From Undibacterium sp. (GTDB taxonomy: Bacteria; Pseudomonadota; Gammaproteobacteria; Burkholderiales; Burkholderiaceae_D), in NCBI GenBank assembly GCA_019752975.1, contig JAIELM010000561.1:1-5739 (forward strand): a stretch of 5,739 nucleotides of DNA. The letters are read 5' to 3'. A program made the translations under genes and the position numbers. Under the pieces are notes generated by a model. That model searched no databases, was not told where the DNA came from, and saw only the letters and a program-made list of their open reading frames with translations. Of the stretch, positions 1-5,739 are shown piece by piece (within the stretch, counting starts at the first letter, position 1; every line of letters starts with the position of its first letter).

Positions 1-179
1 TATTGCTGGTGCAAATTCCGCTGACTGGCGCACTAGGCGAGTTTGCCAACTGGTCGGTGTTTACGATAGCGAGCGCGATCTCCGTGGCAATCATCATGAT
101 CATCTCACTGGTGTGCTCGCTTTACCCTGCGTGGATGGCCAGTCGCTTGAGTCCTACCGAAGCATTACATTACGAGTGA
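1..179 (+). CDS. ABC transporter permease, FtsX/MacB type, C-terminal end only (B1)
   Basis: Partial gene cut by the window start. The reading frame begins at base 3 and gives 58 residues before TGA at 177-179. The fragment contains the last hydrophobic membrane segment (from about WSVFTIAS to CSLYPAW) and ends ASRLSPTEALHYE, the kind of C-terminus typical of MacB/FtsX-family permeases. It aligns without gaps to the last 58 residues of the permease at 1663-2877, with 38 identities by hand count, so the two are paralogues of one type. It does not resemble the end of the permease at 423-1658 (MAKLEAVSALKGI) nearly as closely. Third codon positions are clearly richer in G/C than in the downstream paralogue (39 of 58 against 24 of 58). 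Family role: membrane subunit of an ABC transporter that couples ATP hydrolysis to work on periplasmic substrates. The substrate is unknown, and whether the missing upstream part is intact cannot be seen. Confidence 0.88.
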   Translation, partial: LLVQIPLTGALGEFANWSVFTIASAISVAIIMIISLVCSLYPAWMASRLSPTEALHYE

Positions 180-208
180 AGGATAGTAATTTGTAGTGCA
201 ATTTCTAG

Positions 209-232
209 CGTGGGCACGCATTTGTGTCCACG
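209..232 (+). other. 9-bp hairpin downstream of permease B1
   Basis: Bases 209-217 (CGTGGGCAC) pair with 224-232 (GTGTCCACG) around a 6-base loop (GCATTT). Eight pairs are Watson-Crick and one is G-T (214/227). It starts 30 bases after the B1 stop codon. No run of T follows (the next bases are TATTCACTTG), so it is not a standard intrinsic terminator. It could protect the 3' end of the B1 message, act as a Rho-associated or attenuating structure, or be a dyad protein-binding site. The structure is directly visible; its role is unknown. Confidence 0.5.
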
Positions 233-413
233 TATTCACTTGACCCTATTCATCGCCGTGTAGTGATGATTTTCATCGTCTTTCCTGAGCATTCGTATCG
301 GGGGAATAGGCGATTTTTGTTCAGTCGTTACACCACTGTTGAATAGCGAAAGTCTAGTTCTTAACGCTGCAATTAATCGTTGAACAATGGCCGATTCAAA
401 ACAGTATTTTAAT

Positions 414-420
414 AGAGAGA
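414..420 (+). promoter_or_regulatory. Weak ribosome binding site deciding the A2 start at 423
   Basis: AGAGAGA lies just upstream of ATG 423. It is a modest Shine-Dalgarno sequence: AGAG at 414-417 leaves five bases to the start. The alternative ATG at 387 has no purine-rich site before it (AATCGTTGAACA). Starting at 423 gives MLKNYLQMAV, which matches the usual beginning of MacB/FtsX permeases, whereas 387 adds 12 polar residues. Confidence 0.5.
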
Positions 421-422
421 TT

Positions 423-1658
423 ATGCTTAAAAATTACTTGCAGATGGCCGTCAAAGTATACCTTCGCCGCAAGATGTTCACGGCGATTAATTTGCTGTGT
501 ATCGTCTTGACTTTGGTGGTGTTATTGATGGTTACAGCGATTTTACAATATCAATTTTCACCCGGTGGTGTTGAGCGTAAAAGCGATCGGTATTTGCAAA
601 TGAATAGCATCATCCAATTGGGAAAAGCGGATGAATATGGAGAATGGGGTGTAGGTTATAAATTGATAGACCAGTATCTGCGAAAAATGGCGAGTGTGGA
701 ATTGGTCGCGGCAATTACGCAACCAGAAACAGTAGCAGTGTATCAGCCCAATCATGTGGAAAAAATGGCTCTGCGTTGGAGTGATGCAGAATATTGGCAG
801 GTGATGGATTTTAGTGTGGTTCATGGTCGTGTCATCAATCATGAAGACGTAGATCAAGGACGCTTTGTGGTGGTGATTACCGTATCAGCGGCCAAAAAAC
901 TTTTTGGAGCGATCGACCCGCTCGGTCAAAAAATGAATATTCGCAGTCAGCAATTCGAGGTCATTGGCGTGGTGGAGGAGAGCTATCACACTAATTCCTA
1001 TGGTCAAATTTGGGCGCCGATTAGTACCCAAGCATCGAGCGATTATCGCCACCATATTACCGGTGCCTTCACTGCACTGCTATTGGCAAAAGATCCCTCA
1101 AATCGTCGTTTAATTCAAACCGAGTTATTGAAATTGGCGAAGTCGATTCAGAGCGACGAACCAGAGCGGTTTCATACTGTGGTTCTGCGTGCCGATACCA
1201 TGTTAGAGGCGTTTTCTAGAGGGTTTGTGGCGGATCGCAGGGAGGTCGAATCGAATGCGAATAATGTTCTCATGTCCATCGCTGCATTGATGATGTTGTT
1301 CATGAATTTGCCGGCTTTAAATTTAATTAATCTCAATGTCGGCAGGATTATGGAGCGAAGTGCCGAGATCGGAGTACGTAAGGCCTTCGGTGCTTCTACG
1401 ATGGAGTTAGTATGGCAGTTTTTAATTGAAAATATTTTGCTGTGTTTAATCGGTTGCGCACTAGCCTTGTTGAGCGCACAAGGGCTACTTCTCGCACTCA
1501 GCGGCTCTGGAATTATTCCTTATTTCCGAGTTGACATCAATTGGATGGTGTTTCTTTATGGTGCGATGATAGCGCTGATTTTCGGCGTGATTTCAGGTGT
1601 GCTGCCGGCTTGGAGAATGGCGAAACTTGAGGCGGTGAGCGCTTTGAAAGGAATCTAG
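423..1658 (+). CDS. ABC transporter permease, FtsX/MacB type (A2)
   Basis: Membrane subunit of an ABC transporter, 411 residues from ATG 423 (an in-frame ATG at 387 would give 423). The layout is the MacB one: a short positively charged N-terminus, TM1 at about residues 20-42, then a periplasmic core domain up to about residue 278. That domain includes the recognisable stretch VVHGRVINHEDV...KLFGAIDPLGQ...FEVIGVVEE at about 136-195. The FtsX domain follows, with TM2 near 281-304, the cytoplasmic signature RSAEIGVRKAFGAS at about 322-335, TM3 near 339-369 and TM4 near 384-407. No nucleotide-binding domain is fused, unlike true MacB, so a separate ATPase is needed; none is present in the window. 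The next permease begins 4 bases after the stop, and its ribosome binding site overlaps the end of this gene, so the two are probably co-translated and may form a heterodimer. Members of this family move or extract peptides, lipoproteins or toxic compounds at the inner membrane and periplasm. The substrate cannot be told here. Confidence 0.88.
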   Translation: MLKNYLQMAVKVYLRRKMFTAINLLCIVLTLVVLLMVTAILQYQFSPGGVERKSDRYLQMNSIIQLGKADEYGEWGVGYKLIDQYLRKMASVELVAAITQPETVAVYQPNHVEKMALRWSDAEYWQVMDFSVVHGRVINHEDVDQGRFVVVITVSAAKKLFGAIDPLGQKMNIRSQQFEVIGVVEESYHTNSYGQIWAPISTQASSDYRHHITGAFTALLLAKDPSNRRLIQTELLKLAKSIQSDEPERFHTVVLRADTMLEAFSRGFVADRREVESNANNVLMSIAALMMLFMNLPALNLINLNVGRIMERSAEIGVRKAFGASTMELVWQFLIENILLCLIGCALALLSAQGLLLALSGSGIIPYFRVDINWMVFLYGAMIALIFGVISGVLPAWRMAKLEAVSALKGI

Positions 1659-1662
1659 AATC

Positions 1663-2877
1663 ATGTTATCGCATCTCTTAAAGTCGCTGTGGCGCAAGAA
1701 GTTTAAAAATCTTATGATCACGATAGAGATTTGCTTGATTTTTATCGTGGTGTTCGCGATTGTGGTCGGGGTTTTTTATAATGTGAGTTTGTATCGTAAG
1801 CCGCTTGGCTTCGAATACGCGGATAGATGGTCGATACGCTTACAGTCTACCGACCAACAGAAGATCGATAAAGACACCATAGATTACGCCAGTTTTAAGC
1901 GTAATTTACTAGCCTTGCCGGAAGTGGAATCGGTGAGTTTCACCCAATGCACGCCCTACCATAATCGCAATACATACAGTGTTGTGAAGAGTATTGAAAA
2001 CGAAAAAGGTGTTGGCTCACAGTTTTGTGTCAGCGACGATCAAGCACTGCAGACCTTGGGTATTAGTGTTTCCGAAGGGCGTTGGTTAAGCGCGCAAGAC
2101 GAAGGCGCGGCGGAGCAAGCGGTGGTGATCAGTCGGGATATCGCGAACCAACTTTTCTTTAAGCAGAGTGCCTTAGGAAAAATACTCAGAACCAGCGATA
2201 AGCGGGGTGAGCCACTTCCGCCTATGAAAGTGGTGGGGATCTTGGATGCGTATCGGTGGTACGGTGAATATTACAGCAGCGATAAGTTGGTGATTACTCG
2301 GTTTTCCCCATTGTCTATGGCGAGCAACGCTACCAAACCGCTGCATCAAATTGCGCTTAAATTGAAACCCGGGATTGCTAAGCATGTTGAGGCGCAATTG
2401 TATCAGCGCCTCAAAGAAACTAATCCTCGCTTAGAGTATGAGATTCGCTCTTTAGTGGATTTGCGTGAAGATTTGCTTTCCCAGAAAATCGCTGTTTTTG
2501 CCACTCCAGTTGTGATCGCGGCTTTTCTATTGCTGATGGTCGCCTTTGGGTTATTTGGAGTGCTCTGGCAGAATACCACTAAGCGCATTCCTGAACTCGG
2601 CTTACGCCGTGCGATTGGCGCAAGTAGTGTGAATATTTATTTTCAAATTATTTCCGAACAATTGCTATTGAGTTCTCTGGCTTTGTTAGTGGGCTTGATT
2701 ATTTTGGTACAAATTCCATTGACTGGTGCAATGGCGAAATTCATTCAATGGGATACGTTTGCTTATGCCATTGCGATTTCCAGTTTGATTATTTATCTGC
2801 TTTCTGTACTATGTGCACTGTATCCTGCTTGGGCGGCTAGTCGCTTGAGCCCGACCGAGGCTTTGCACTATGAGTGA
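1663..2877 (+). CDS. ABC transporter permease, FtsX/MacB type (B2)
   Basis: Second complete permease subunit, 404 residues. The start ATG 1663 is preceded by AAAGGA at 1647-1652, inside the 3' end of A2, with 10 bases spacing. Layout: positive N-terminus (KSLWRKKFKN), TM1 about 18-38, periplasmic core domain about 40-275 (EVESVSFTQ; LGISVSEGRWLS; AVVISRDIANQLF; MKVVGILDAYRW), then the FtsX domain. The latter has TM2 about 280-302, the cytoplasmic signature RIPELGLRRAIGAS at 308-321, TM3 about 327-352 and TM4 about 375-398. It ends ASRLSPTEALHYE, the typical MacB-family C-terminus. No ATPase domain is fused. It shares the fold with A2 but differs strongly in sequence, whereas its last 58 residues match the truncated gene at the window start at 38 positions. 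It is therefore the downstream copy of a duplicated B-type permease. Two cysteines lie in the periplasmic domain (C96, C122). Probable partner: A2 in a heterodimeric transporter with an ATPase encoded elsewhere. Substrate unknown. Confidence 0.88.
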   Translation: MLSHLLKSLWRKKFKNLMITIEICLIFIVVFAIVVGVFYNVSLYRKPLGFEYADRWSIRLQSTDQQKIDKDTIDYASFKRNLLALPEVESVSFTQCTPYHNRNTYSVVKSIENEKGVGSQFCVSDDQALQTLGISVSEGRWLSAQDEGAAEQAVVISRDIANQLFFKQSALGKILRTSDKRGEPLPPMKVVGILDAYRWYGEYYSSDKLVITRFSPLSMASNATKPLHQIALKLKPGIAKHVEAQLYQRLKETNPRLEYEIRSLVDLREDLLSQKIAVFATPVVIAAFLLLMVAFGLFGVLWQNTTKRIPELGLRRAIGASSVNIYFQIISEQLLLSSLALLVGLIILVQIPLTGAMAKFIQWDTFAYAIAISSLIIYLLSVLCALYPAWAASRLSPTEALHYE

Positions 2878-3199
2878 GTCGAATGGTGAAAACAGTCTCG
2901 CGGTTTATGTGAATTATGTTTTTTTGACGTTTACTTTGTTTTAGCTTTTATTTTTCTGCCGTCTTTCCTGCAAAAGCGGGAATCCAGCACGCACACTTAA
3001 ACACAAAGTACAGACCAAAAGAATAGTATTTGGATTTCTACTCTGGATTCCCGCTTTCGCGGGAAAGACGGCTAAAGGCGAGAGCATCACTGTGAAAATA
3101 TCCTGAGTGTCATATTGATCTATGCCGTGTTCGCCGTGTTGACATTGGTTTTTATGTTGTGCCCGTTTTACCAAGCTCGTCATTTTAAGAATAAGTTAT
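2878..3199. other. Gene-free gap between permease B2 and the response regulator
   Basis: These 322 bases hold the inverted repeat pair at 2958-3072 and no credible gene. A perfect TTGACA (-35 type) is at 3139-3144, but no acceptable -10 follows at 16-18 bases. A weak sigma-54-like pattern (TTGG...TTGT, 3145-3160) overlaps it. A run of seven T at 2919-2925 has no clear GC-rich stem before it. The regulator start at 3200 has only a weak AAGA (3187-3190) as ribosome binding site. A promoter for the regulator-kinase pair is likely here given the distance, but cannot be placed by eye. Confidence 0.6.
2958..3072. repeat. Inverted pair of 30-bp REP-like repeats (REPIN-like)
   Basis: The left unit (2958-2987) and the right unit (3043-3072) are inverted copies with 2 mismatches in 30, separated by 55 bases. 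Each unit is itself a small hairpin. The right one is TTCCCGC-TTTC-GCGGGAA (3048-3065), a perfect 7-bp stem. The left one is TTCCTGC-AAAA-GCGGGAA (2965-2982), with one G-T pair. The core GCGGGAATCCAG belongs to a dispersed repeat familiar from many proteobacterial genomes, whose chance translation contains 'FPAKAGIQ'. Such pairs are typically non-autonomous elements moved by RAYT-type transposases, and they can stabilise upstream mRNA or block readthrough. No T-run follows either hairpin, so it is not a classic terminator. Copies elsewhere in the genome are expected from family knowledge but cannot be seen here. Confidence 0.8.
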
Positions 3200-4639
3200 A
3201 TGCCTACTTCATCATCGCCCCATATCCTCATCATTGACGACGATAGTTCTGTTCTCGTCTCGCTTGCTTTACTGCTTAAACAATCGGGATATATTGCGCA
3301 TACTTTTGACGATCCCGAACAAGCTTTGGAATTCTTAAGCACACACAAAGTTGACTTGGTTTTACAGGATATGAACTTTTCTCTGCAGACTTCGGGCGAA
3401 GAAGGTCTTGCTTTACTGGCTGAGATTAAAAAATCTTATCCTCAATTGCCCGTGTTACTTATGACGGCTTGGGGTTCGATTTCCCTAGCAGTGCGGGGAG
3501 TGAAACTGGGGGCGGCGGATTTTTTTACTAAGCCGTGGGTGAATGTGCAGTTGGTACAATTGGTCAATGCGACTTTGAAATTTGCTAGTGTTGATATCGG
3601 TACGAATACGGATGTTGGTACGGCGCGTCAAGCCTTGGATGGGCAATACGATTTTAGCGAAATTGTTGGTGAACATCCTGAATTACTTAAAGTGCTCGCC
3701 ACCGTGGCGCGGGTCGCCAAGACCAATGCTTCGGTATTAATCCTTGGTGAGAGTGGTACCGGTAAAGAGTTGATCTTTGATGCACTGCATAGAAATAGTC
3801 CACGTGCCGATAAAGAAGCGGTTAAGGTGAACATGGGGGCGATCACCTCTTCGTTGTTTGAGAGTGAAATGTTTGGTCATGTTCGTGGTGCTTTCACTGA
3901 TGCTAAGGCCGACCGTAAAGGACATTTTGCTAGTGCCCATCAAAGTAGTTTGTTCTTGGATGAGATTGGTGAGCTTAGTCGTAGCGATCAAGTGAAATTG
4001 TTGCGGGTTTTGCAAACGCAAAGCTATCAAGCGGTAGGCGCAAGTAAAACCGAGCAAGTCAATGTGCGCGTGATTTCGGCCACCAATCGTGAGTTGGCGG
4101 AACTGGTGGCGAACGGTGAATTTAGAGAAGATCTCTTTTATCGCCTCAATCTCATCACCATACGCCTGCCACCCTTGCGTGAAAGAAGGAGCGATATCGC
4201 TTTGTTGGCTAAGCGTTTTATCGTCAGTTTGAGTGCTGATTATGGTATGCAAGCGGTGCAGCTCGCACCCTCGGCGATCGCGTGGCTTAGTGATGGTGAC
4301 TGGCCGGGTAATATACGACAACTGCGTCAAACCTTGGAGCGTACTTTACTGTTAGCTGGTAAATCTGTGCTGGAACAGCAGGATTTCATCTTGTCCGAGA
4401 CACAAAATCCCAAAGATCTTCAGGCCAGTACTAGTCTCGCGGGTTTAACCCTAGATGAAGTGGAAAAGCATATGATAGAAAGAGCCATGAGTCAGTATCA
4501 AGGCAATATCACCCGGGTGGCGAAGAGCTTGGGTTTGAGTCGTTTTGCCTTATATCGTCGTTTGGAAAAGCATCAGATACAAGTTGCAGAGCAGGGCGTA
4601 GACCAGCTTGAACCAAATGCAGCGCAGGACAAGTCATGA
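3200..4639 (+). CDS. Sigma-54-dependent response regulator, NtrC family
   Basis: Cytoplasmic transcription activator of 479 residues. Receiver domain, about 8-125: acidic pocket D14/D15, phospho-acceptor D57 (LVLQDMNF), switch T89 and K111. The usual D-x-x-MP after the phospho-site is replaced by DMNF and a longer loop (SLQTSGEEGL). AAA+ sigma-54 activator domain, about 154-390: Walker A GESGTGKE (183-190), sigma-54 contact loop GAFTDA (230-235; canonical GAFTGA), Walker B LFLDEIGE (251-258), sensor I ATNR (294-297), FREDLFYRLN (308-317) with the likely arginine fingers, PLRERRSDI, and sensor II in WPGNIRQL (368-375). A Fis-type helix-turn-helix ends the protein (about 407-450; GNITRVAKSLGLSRFALYRRL). 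Length and order are normal for the family. Once phosphorylated it should oligomerise and use ATP to open promoters held by sigma-54 RNA polymerase. The cognate kinase is almost certainly the next gene, which overlaps it by ATGA. Likely targets include the neighbouring transporter, but this is inferred from position only. No gene symbol can be assigned safely. Confidence 0.95.
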   Translation: MPTSSSPHILIIDDDSSVLVSLALLLKQSGYIAHTFDDPEQALEFLSTHKVDLVLQDMNFSLQTSGEEGLALLAEIKKSYPQLPVLLMTAWGSISLAVRGVKLGAADFFTKPWVNVQLVQLVNATLKFASVDIGTNTDVGTARQALDGQYDFSEIVGEHPELLKVLATVARVAKTNASVLILGESGTGKELIFDALHRNSPRADKEAVKVNMGAITSSLFESEMFGHVRGAFTDAKADRKGHFASAHQSSLFLDEIGELSRSDQVKLLRVLQTQSYQAVGASKTEQVNVRVISATNRELAELVANGEFREDLFYRLNLITIRLPPLRERRSDIALLAKRFIVSLSADYGMQAVQLAPSAIAWLSDGDWPGNIRQLRQTLERTLLLAGKSVLEQQDFILSETQNPKDLQASTSLAGLTLDEVEKHMIERAMSQYQGNITRVAKSLGLSRFALYRRLEKHQIQVAEQGVDQLEPNAAQDKS

Positions 4640-5739
4640 GCCTGCAAAGCCGCATTATCGCTTATCTGCTTATGCTGCATATCTTCTTTTTCTCAATTGG
4701 TTTGTATTTTTTTAGAAAAGAAGTTGTTCTGGTTATCGGCTTGGAAGTGGTGCTATTAGTTAGCCTAGCCTTTGGAATTTATTTGGTTAAAAAAGTTTTT
4801 AGGTCTTTCGAATTTACCCTTCAGTTTCGAGAGTTGCTGCGTGATGGAAATTATTCGACACGCTTAAAGCTCCAACCCCAAGCGCGTGTGAATCGTGAGT
4901 TTAATGATTTGCTCGATTTGTTTAATCGTATGCTAGAGGCGCTCTATCAAGAGCGCTTGCAATTAGGTGAGCAGCGCGGTTTTTTAGATCGCTTATTAGA
5001 GGCAACACCCAGCGCGGTGATGGTATTTGATTTTGAAGGCAGGATTAGTTTGTTGAACGTCGGTGCAAAAAAATTATTGGGCTTAAATGAAGTGCAAGTG
5101 CAGGGCAAAAATTTATCAACACTGCGGCAAGAGATCGAGCAAGGGAAAGAGCACAGGCATGAGCAAGGACCGACATTTTCGCGGGATTTATTAGTCGCCT
5201 TAGATGGTTTAGCAGTTGGAGAAAGTAAGCTTGTCAGTGACCAAGATGCGCGCCGTTATCGCTGCCAACGAGGACAATTTATTGATCGCGGGTTTAGCCG
5301 CGATTTTTTATTGATTGATGAGATGACGGCTGAACTGGCTAGTTCAGAAAAAGCCACCTATGAAAAATTGGTGCGGGTCTTGGCACATGAAGTCAACAAT
5401 ACCGTAGGCGCTACCGGGTCGGTATTAGAGTCCTTATTGTTTTATCGTGAACAATTGAGAACCGATGATAGGGAAGATTATTGTACGGCCATTTTGGCGG
5501 TGCAAAAACGTAATGCTAATCTAGCTGAGTTCATTGAGCGTTTTACGCGAGTCGTCAAAATGCCCGCTGCCGAGATGAAACCATGCAGTGTGCGCGAACT
5601 GATCGATGGTATTTTGTATCTGTATAGGCAGCGCTGTAGTGAACAGGGGATAGCTCTTGACTGGGTTTGTTGCGAGGCGATTCCCATGCAAAATATGGAT
5701 AGCCATTTGATGGAGCAAAGCTTCTTAAATATCATCAAA
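4636..5739 (+). CDS. Membrane sensor histidine kinase (HAMP-PAS-HisKA), 3' end cut off by the window
   Basis: Open for 368 codons to the last base, with no stop. ATG 4636 overlaps the regulator stop as ATGA and has AGGA at 4626-4629, six bases upstream, so translation is probably coupled. Domains in order: TM1 about 7-26, a loop of only about four residues (RKEV, 27-30), TM2 about 30-51, a HAMP-like linker about 52-105 (EFNDLLDLFNRMLEAL), and a PAS domain about 116-235 (LLEATPSAVMVFDFEGRISLLN). The HisKA dimerisation helix follows with the phospho-acceptor H251 in LAHEVNNTVGA, and then the first part of the HATPase domain, ending in its N box (N365 in FLNIIK). The remaining ATP-binding motifs lie beyond the window. 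There is practically no periplasmic region, so the signal must come from the membrane, the cytoplasm (PAS) or a partner protein. It should autophosphorylate at H251 and pass the phosphate to D57 of the adjacent regulator. The H box (HEVNN) resembles NtrY-like kinases and lacks the common proline of HExxNP. Confidence 0.93.
   Translation, partial: MSLQSRIIAYLLMLHIFFFSIGLYFFRKEVVLVIGLEVVLLVSLAFGIYLVKKVFRSFEFTLQFRELLRDGNYSTRLKLQPQARVNREFNDLLDLFNRMLEALYQERLQLGEQRGFLDRLLEATPSAVMVFDFEGRISLLNVGAKKLLGLNEVQVQGKNLSTLRQEIEQGKEHRHEQGPTFSRDLLVALDGLAVGESKLVSDQDARRYRCQRGQFIDRGFSRDFLLIDEMTAELASSEKATYEKLVRVLAHEVNNTVGATGSVLESLLFYREQLRTDDREDYCTAILAVQKRNANLAEFIERFTRVVKMPAAEMKPCSVRELIDGILYLYRQRCSEQGIALDWVCCEAIPMQNMDSHLMEQSFLNIIK

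Larger units (their letters stand above)
180..422. other. Gene-free gap between permeases B1 and A2
   Basis: No convincing coding region lies in these 243 bases. The gap holds a hairpin at 209-232 (listed separately) and a possible decayed repeat at 278-307. Promoter matches are weak. TTGACC at 240-245 resembles a -35 box, but the best -10 (GATGAT, 265-270) sits 19 bases away. TTGTTC at 317-322 with TTGAAT at 339-344 is also poor. The best sigma-54-like match is TGG...TTGT at 211-225, with GT where GC is expected. The size of the gap makes a separate promoter for A2-B2 plausible, but none can be assigned by eye. Confidence 0.6.

Noticed and set aside
387..422. Longer start for permease A2 at ATG 387
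   Set aside because: It has no ribosome binding site, and the 12 extra residues (MADSKQYFNREI) do not look like a MacB-family N-terminus. ATG 423 has AGAGAGA upstream and gives the expected MLKNYLQ start.
558..857. 99-residue reading frame on the minus strand
   Set aside because: It lies wholly within the periplasmic domain of permease A2, shows no recognisable domain and is best explained as a shadow frame.
2919..2925. T-run behind B2 as an intrinsic terminator
   Set aside because: The bases before it form only a very weak AAAC/GTTT pairing and no GC-rich stem.
3139..3170. Sigma-70 promoter for the regulator built on the perfect TTGACA at 3139-3144
   Set aside because: No acceptable -10 box lies 16-18 bases downstream (CCCGTT/CCGTTT). 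The nearby TATGTT is only 8 bases away.
2941..3183. 80-residue minus-strand reading frame containing FPAKAGIQ
   Set aside because: It is the well-known artefact of translating the REP-like repeat; both repeat units fall inside it and no protein family is visible.
3737..4330. 197-residue minus-strand reading frame opposite the AAA+ domain
   Set aside because: The plus strand encodes a fully conserved AAA+ domain here. The antisense frame has no recognisable motifs and fits the codon-bias shadow pattern.
5478..5738. Minus-strand reading frames of 86 and 65 residues
   Set aside because: They lie opposite the conserved HisKA/HATPase region of the kinase, and no domain or ribosome binding site supports them.

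Overview
The window holds the end of one ABC-transporter permease gene, two further complete FtsX/MacB-type permease genes, and a two-component system: an NtrC-type sigma-54-dependent response regulator followed by its sensor kinase, which is cut by the window end. All genes are on the + strand. The proteins, the moderate base composition and the dispersed repeat behind the 'FPAKAGIQ' spurious translation suggest a gammaproteobacterium. This lineage call is inference; nothing in the window, such as an rRNA gene, fixes it.

Layout: (1) 1-179 is the last 58 codons of a permease, 'B1'. (2) 180-422 is a gene-free gap with a 9-bp hairpin just behind B1. (3) 423-1658 is permease 'A2'. (4) 1663-2877 is permease 'B2', 4 nt downstream of A2 and probably translationally coupled to it. 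Its tail matches the B1 tail at 38 of 58 residues, so the locus carries duplicated permease genes. (5) 2878-3199 is a second gap with two inverted 30-bp repeat units, each with its own hairpin (a REP-pair or REPIN-like element). (6) 3200-4639 is the sigma-54-type response regulator (receiver, AAA+, Fis-type HTH). (7) 4636-5739 is the sensor kinase (two TM segments with almost no external loop, then HAMP, PAS, HisKA and the start of the ATPase domain). Its start overlaps the regulator stop as ATGA.

How the parts may work together: A2 and B2 lack a fused ATPase. They probably pair as the membrane part of a tripartite MacB-like exporter or extractor whose ATPase and periplasmic adaptor would lie upstream, outside the window. 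The kinase has essentially no periplasmic sensor region, so it must sense within the membrane, inside the cell, or through a partner such as the neighbouring permeases. The regulator would then activate sigma-54 promoters, plausibly for this same locus. Sensing through the permeases and control of this locus are inferences. Nothing here identifies the substrate.
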